From Batillaria attramentaria (taxonomy: Eukaryota > Mollusca > Gastropoda > Batillariidae), in contig JACVVK020000034.1 in NCBI GenBank assembly GCA_018292915.2, forward strand, positions 2,683,501 to 2,747,500: a stretch of 64,000 nucleotides of DNA, given 5' to 3'. Shown here piece by piece: positions 1 through 64,000 of this stretch (positions are counted from its first letter, which is position 1; every line of letters starts with the position of its first letter). The position numbers and the translations under genes are program-made. The notes under the pieces are model-generated. The model had not been told where the DNA came from and did no database searches. It saw only the letters and a list, made by a program, of their open reading frames with translations.

Positions 1-421
1 GCCTTTTAGAAAGGTGAGGGGTGGTGTGTGTGGTGGTAGTGGTGGTGGTGGGGGGGGTGTTTGTTGAACATTTTAGGGGTTATCATGGGGGTTCTTTAAA
101 ACCAGACGAGTAACGATGATATGCCATGAAAACTGCAGGCGAGTCCAGGCGGTGGGTGTGGGGGCAGATATACGGCTGAAAGTCGTCCTTTGTGCGCTCC
201 TTAAACCCAATCCATAACCATAAAAGTTTTACAGGCTTTCCAGGTTTAGCCTCGATACACTACAGCAAATTGCATGTATAAAAAAAATGAAAAATTGCCT
301 TTGATGCTTGGTTTGCGTGCAGACGTGCAGGCTCCGGTTTAAAGTGTAAAAGCTTCATAAATCATGTGGGTGCAGTTAACCGGTGACACCCACCCACCCC
401 CCTCCTCTTCCCACTCACACA

Positions 422-431
422 TACGCATGCA

Positions 432-507
<76 letters not shown>

Positions 508-535
508 TACACACTCTCTCTCTCTCCTCTCCTCT

Positions 536-600
<65 letters not shown>

Positions 601-618
601 CTCTCTCTCTCTCTCATA
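422..618. repeat. Compound (CT)n/(CA)n microsatellite
   Basis: Alternating blocks: CT, then CA, then CT, then a second CA block, then CT, almost uninterrupted for about 200 bp. Predicted proteins across it are artefacts of the dinucleotide repeat. Confidence 0.98.
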
Positions 619-1244
619 CACGCACATATCCCCCTCCCCCCTCACCCCCTTTCCATACTTGATACATCTTGCCACACATGCGTTTTAAGATCGAGCTGCT
701 TTCGACAGGATTCGTTTAAATGCCTCACGGGGCAACGACCACTGGCTGTAAATTTTTACCATTTTGATATGTATGATATGCCACACATCATTACGAACTC
801 GCATCCATTTCGCGGGGAGCAAAGTACGAAGCAGCAACTTGCTGCATTTCGTCACAAACTGAGACTCTAACGGCTGGCGTTAAAACTCAGTCTGAAAAAT
901 GACGTGTTCTATTCTGGGATCTCCTGGGAGTTTCCATTTGCTTGCACTCTCATGAAAAAAACTTGAAGATGGGGAGGAGCTGTCAGAGAACTTGCATTTC
1001 CGACGTGTCCTGACGTTTAAAACTTTGCGACTAAGATGGTAAGCAGTAAAGTTTTGTGGCTGAAGTTTTCTATATGTACATTTTTCGAAACGTGTTTTGT
1101 TTTTTGTTTTGTTGATAATGTTGTTGTTTTGTCTTGTTGTTTTGTTGTTGTTGTTGTTGTTATTGTTTTGGGGGGTTGGACTGTTCCAAAATCCCAATGC
1201 TGTTTCGAAATTAGTGGATTAAACAAACAACAACAACAAAAACC

Positions 1245-1247
<3 letters not shown>

Positions 1248-1291
<44 letters not shown>

Positions 1292-1318
1292 CCCCCCCCC
1301 CCCCCCCCCGCTCTCACT

Positions 1319-1372
<54 letters not shown>
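1248..1372. repeat. (CT)n, C-run and (AC)n microsatellite
   Basis: A CT block, then a run of about 19 C near 1291-1308, then an AC block of about 50 bp. Confidence 0.97.
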
Positions 1373-1373
<1 letters not shown>

Positions 1374-1504
1374 GTGTATACTTGAGAAGATTTGAAGAAC
1401 AACTTGTGCCCACTAAGTTTTATTTCATACTTACTAATACGACAGACTTCCATCGAAATTATTTTACCTATGAAAGCCCATCGTGAGACCCTGTGAAGGC
1501 TTAG

Positions 1505-1572
1505 TCCGATGAAAAAGGGCCTACGCGCCACGGCTTTAATAGGCGCTTAGGTCTTTTTTCCCCCAGATGTGA
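1505..1572. mobile_element. Palindromic ~75-bp element, diverged copy
   Basis: Left arm has AAAAAGGGCCTACGCGCC and right arm GGCGCTTAGGTC followed by a T-run and CAGATG. Arms and centre match the repeat family best seen at 13044-13118. Confidence 0.7.
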
Positions 1573-2112
1573 TAACATTTAACACATGCAGTGATGCGGC
1601 ATTAGATGGTAGCGAAGAATCCGAAATTAACAAGTACACAGTAAAGTCTTCAGTAGGCCTTCTCCGGCTGCCCTAAGACCCGGGGGCCATTCTTGCAAAT
1701 CTCGGAGGACTTCTATTTTGCTGACTTGGCCATGGGTTAATACCAACGAGGCTGATTGCTTCTGTGAGCGTCTCGACTTATCGAGGCAGTGGGGCGTTTA
1801 AGCGGACACTGCTTGTCCATTTGCCTGATTAAGGCCGTAATGACCAAACGCCGCCATAGTGCCTTGCAGGACAGCCGGGGCATTTGCACATCGCGTTAAT
1901 TCTTGGCGGCCATCTTCCAATAGGGCGCCCCCTGGCCAGCTCCCCTTTCGCCACCCGATGCCCGAAGATCAACAAGACAATCTGGACATGTTTATGTTGG
2001 AGTGGAGAAGGCCAGCTTTTCTGTGGAAAAAGATAGCATTTAATGGGCAGTGGCAACACTCGCTGGAAAGTGGCGTTTTATGTTCCGCTCTTGTCAGTCA
2101 CTGACTGACGCT

Positions 2113-2113
<1 letters not shown>

Positions 2114-2182
<69 letters not shown>
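2114..2182. repeat. (GT)n microsatellite
   Basis: About 34 GT units ending in a short GA-rich stretch, 310 bp upstream of the Ig2 exon. Confidence 0.98.
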
Positions 2183-2191
<9 letters not shown>

Positions 2192-2493
2192 GGGAGGGGA
2201 GAGGGAGAGAGATCCTGATGCGTTTATGAGTCAGCTCGTGTATTGTCAAGTTTTTATGAGTCAACTTCTTTACTGAGATGTATTTCGCCTTCCTTGTTTG
2301 ATTCCAGTCAGACTGGCATGTGTCGTTTGACGTCCTTTCACCCTGTGTTTCTTTATTCAACGGTTGCATTGGCGACGTTTTTTTTTTTTTGTTTTTTTTT
2401 TACCTTGCCCTGTTTCCTCATGTATCCCTGACCCAACACACCCACTTCTCTCTTGAACGAATGTACTGATGCACTTGTCCCTGTGTGTTCCAG

Positions 2494-62560
<60,067 letters not shown>

Positions 62561-64000
62561 TAGTCCGTGTCCGGACCTTACAGGACCCATGAACTACTGT
62601 TGGGCCTGACACTGAGACTGACCCTGTGGACCGCATTTTGATACTGTGTGGGTCCCTGAATGAGATTGTGTTGTCGCTTGGACCCGCTTGGATCGTGTGG
62701 TCTACTCCCACCTTGTGAAGCTGTGCTGGCTTCAGAATGAGACAGTGTGGTCTCGACTCCTACATTGTGGGCCTCGCAGACTTTGTGGGCCGTACTTGAG
62801 CCATACTTCATGACGTGACAACGGGGATGAAGCTGAATGTTTGCCCCCCACATTGCTGCATCAGGCAGAGAACGATACGTGTACTGTACGGTTTCTGCGG
62901 CCTGCAAACTCGACTACAGTTTTTACGAGTCAGTCGCCAACAGAGGAAAAGTCACGTTTTCTAGACTCTGAAACTGCTGAAAATGTGACAGGTTGCAAGT
63001 CAGCCGACGCTTCTCATACACGTGTGTGTTGCCGTGCTGTGCATTTAATAATGTGGAAGCTTAGTACCTTTGCGTGAACCAGTGAGACGTTTTAGCGTTG
63101 CAGGGACAAGACAATCAATCCATTCGCGTGTGCCATGGTTATCCGGGAAACTCTCGAGTCACGAGTGGAATGCAGATGTCCCTGCAACTTTTCTCTGGGT
63201 TCGCGGCTGGCTGGACCTTGCAGACCACTGTCCACACTCTCTCTTTAGACATACCAAGAACCCTATGAAAATAGCGTAGTGGAGACTGGGGTCCTTGGAC
63301 GTAACGTGAGTGGTGGTGATGATGATGATGATGAAAACTTGTGATACATGTATACATACCCGTGTTGCTTGACTGTCACTGACGGTCAGTCGTCAGTACA
63401 TGATGCATTAGCTTGCCAGACTTTTGGACGAACTACCTCGCCATTTGTACCACTCTATCAGCATTGATACACCTTTACACGCTGGCCTTGGACGTTCTAC
63501 TTGTCTTTGGAGCCGCTTCCAGACAACAGACGGAAATGACGTCATCACTTCACCGTCACGTGACTGATTGCCGCATGCGCAGATCGCGAGCTGAGGCTTT
63601 CCTCCTGTCTATGCAACAGTATTGTGTGTGGGTAGATGGTGACCTGTCAGTGGCTGAAGTCGATGGTGCCTGGCTTTACAGTAAGGACTCGTGGCATAGC
63701 TGACACGAGGGGTCTTCTGCCAGAAGGCGCTAGAAGTGTGGAGTTTTACATGGAAGATGCCACGTTCTGGCTGTCGGCAAGTCGCCCTTGTCAGTCCTGA
63801 AGAAACGCCGGAAGAGCACCCTTCTTGCGGCCTTTCAGCTGGCGTGGATACGCGAAAACAAGGTCACCGCTTTCAGTGGAACAGGTCTTTCGTGTTAGGG
63901 TTTTTAGCTGCAAAATGTAGCTTCCCCCGATGCGAAAACCTCACCCGTTGTGCTGCAGTGGGCAGGAACTTGTGGTAGAGCATACAGCTTGCTAAGTTCA
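62561..64000 (+). other. UNC5: 3' untranslated region and possible downstream sequence
   Basis: About 1.44 kb of mostly unique sequence after the stop codon, with one (GAT)n tract at 63317-63333. No AATAAA or ATTAAA was found, so the poly(A) site is probably beyond the window, or a non-standard signal is used. Short open frames here (for example 63413-63703) show no recognisable domain. Confidence 0.65.

Larger units (their letters stand above)
1..2493 (+). other. Intron 5' of the Ig2 exon (incomplete)
   Basis: No exon is recognisable. It contains compound CT/CA microsatellites (422-618, 1248-1372), a (GT)n tract (2114-2182), T-rich stretches and one diverged palindromic element near 1505-1572. 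The 3' end is a usable acceptor, with ttccag at 2488-2493. A partial CTCF-like GC-rich motif (AGGGGGCGC on the minus strand) lies near 1919-1940 but lacks the 5' half of the consensus. Confidence 0.7.

Noticed and set aside
1919..1940. CTCF site (AGGGGGCGC on minus strand)
   Set aside because: Only the 3' half of the consensus is present; the CCA half is missing.

Overview
The window is animal genomic DNA holding the 3' two-thirds of one very large, intron-rich gene on the + strand: an UNC5-family netrin receptor. Fourteen coding exons (about 2.55 kb of coding sequence in 60 kb) splice together with every phase matching. They give, in order, the C-terminal part of the second Ig domain, two thrombospondin type-1 repeats, a transmembrane helix, a 17-residue optional-looking exon, a long low-complexity cytoplasmic linker, and the ZU5, UPA and death domains, ending at a stop codon at 62558-62560. 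The signal peptide, first Ig domain and start of the second lie upstream of the window. No second gene, tRNA, rRNA or CRISPR array was found on either strand.

The UNC5 architecture makes the organism a bilaterian animal. The protein is clearly not vertebrate in detail. Long introns, very dense (CA)n/(CT)n microsatellites, tRNA-derived SINEs with a CCCA-type tail and many small hairpin elements suggest a mollusc, probably a gastropod. That assignment is inference.

Layout: 1-2493 upstream intron; 2494-17150 extracellular exons (Ig2 end, TSP1-1, TSP1-2) separated by 3 kb and 11 kb introns; 17151-29185 a 12 kb intron; 29186-29341 transmembrane exon; 33493-33543 a 51-bp symmetric exon with a GC splice donor; 37949-38548 a 600-bp linker exon; 43757-45598 three ZU5 exons, the last running into UPA; 47828-60750 UPA and hinge exons; 61733-62560 death-domain exons; 62561-64000 3' untranslated sequence with no poly(A) signal seen inside the window.

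The non-coding part is structured. I see (i) about twenty copies of a ~75-bp palindromic element, probably a MITE; (ii) a perfect 78-bp palindrome bounded by TTAA, resembling a minimal piggyBac-like hairpin; (iii) tRNA-derived SINEs on both strands, four with clear target-site duplications; (iv) minisatellites of 17, 19, 26, 59, ~67 and 83 bp. Several arrays lie directly against splice sites: an array of ten 83-bp units ends exactly at the death-domain acceptor, a ~67-bp array ends at the transmembrane-exon acceptor, and a 19-bp array starts 12 bp past the linker-exon donor. The points most worth testing are the GC-AG cassette exon, the tandem NAGNAG acceptor of the transmembrane exon, and whether the repeat arrays at splice sites affect UNC5 isoforms.
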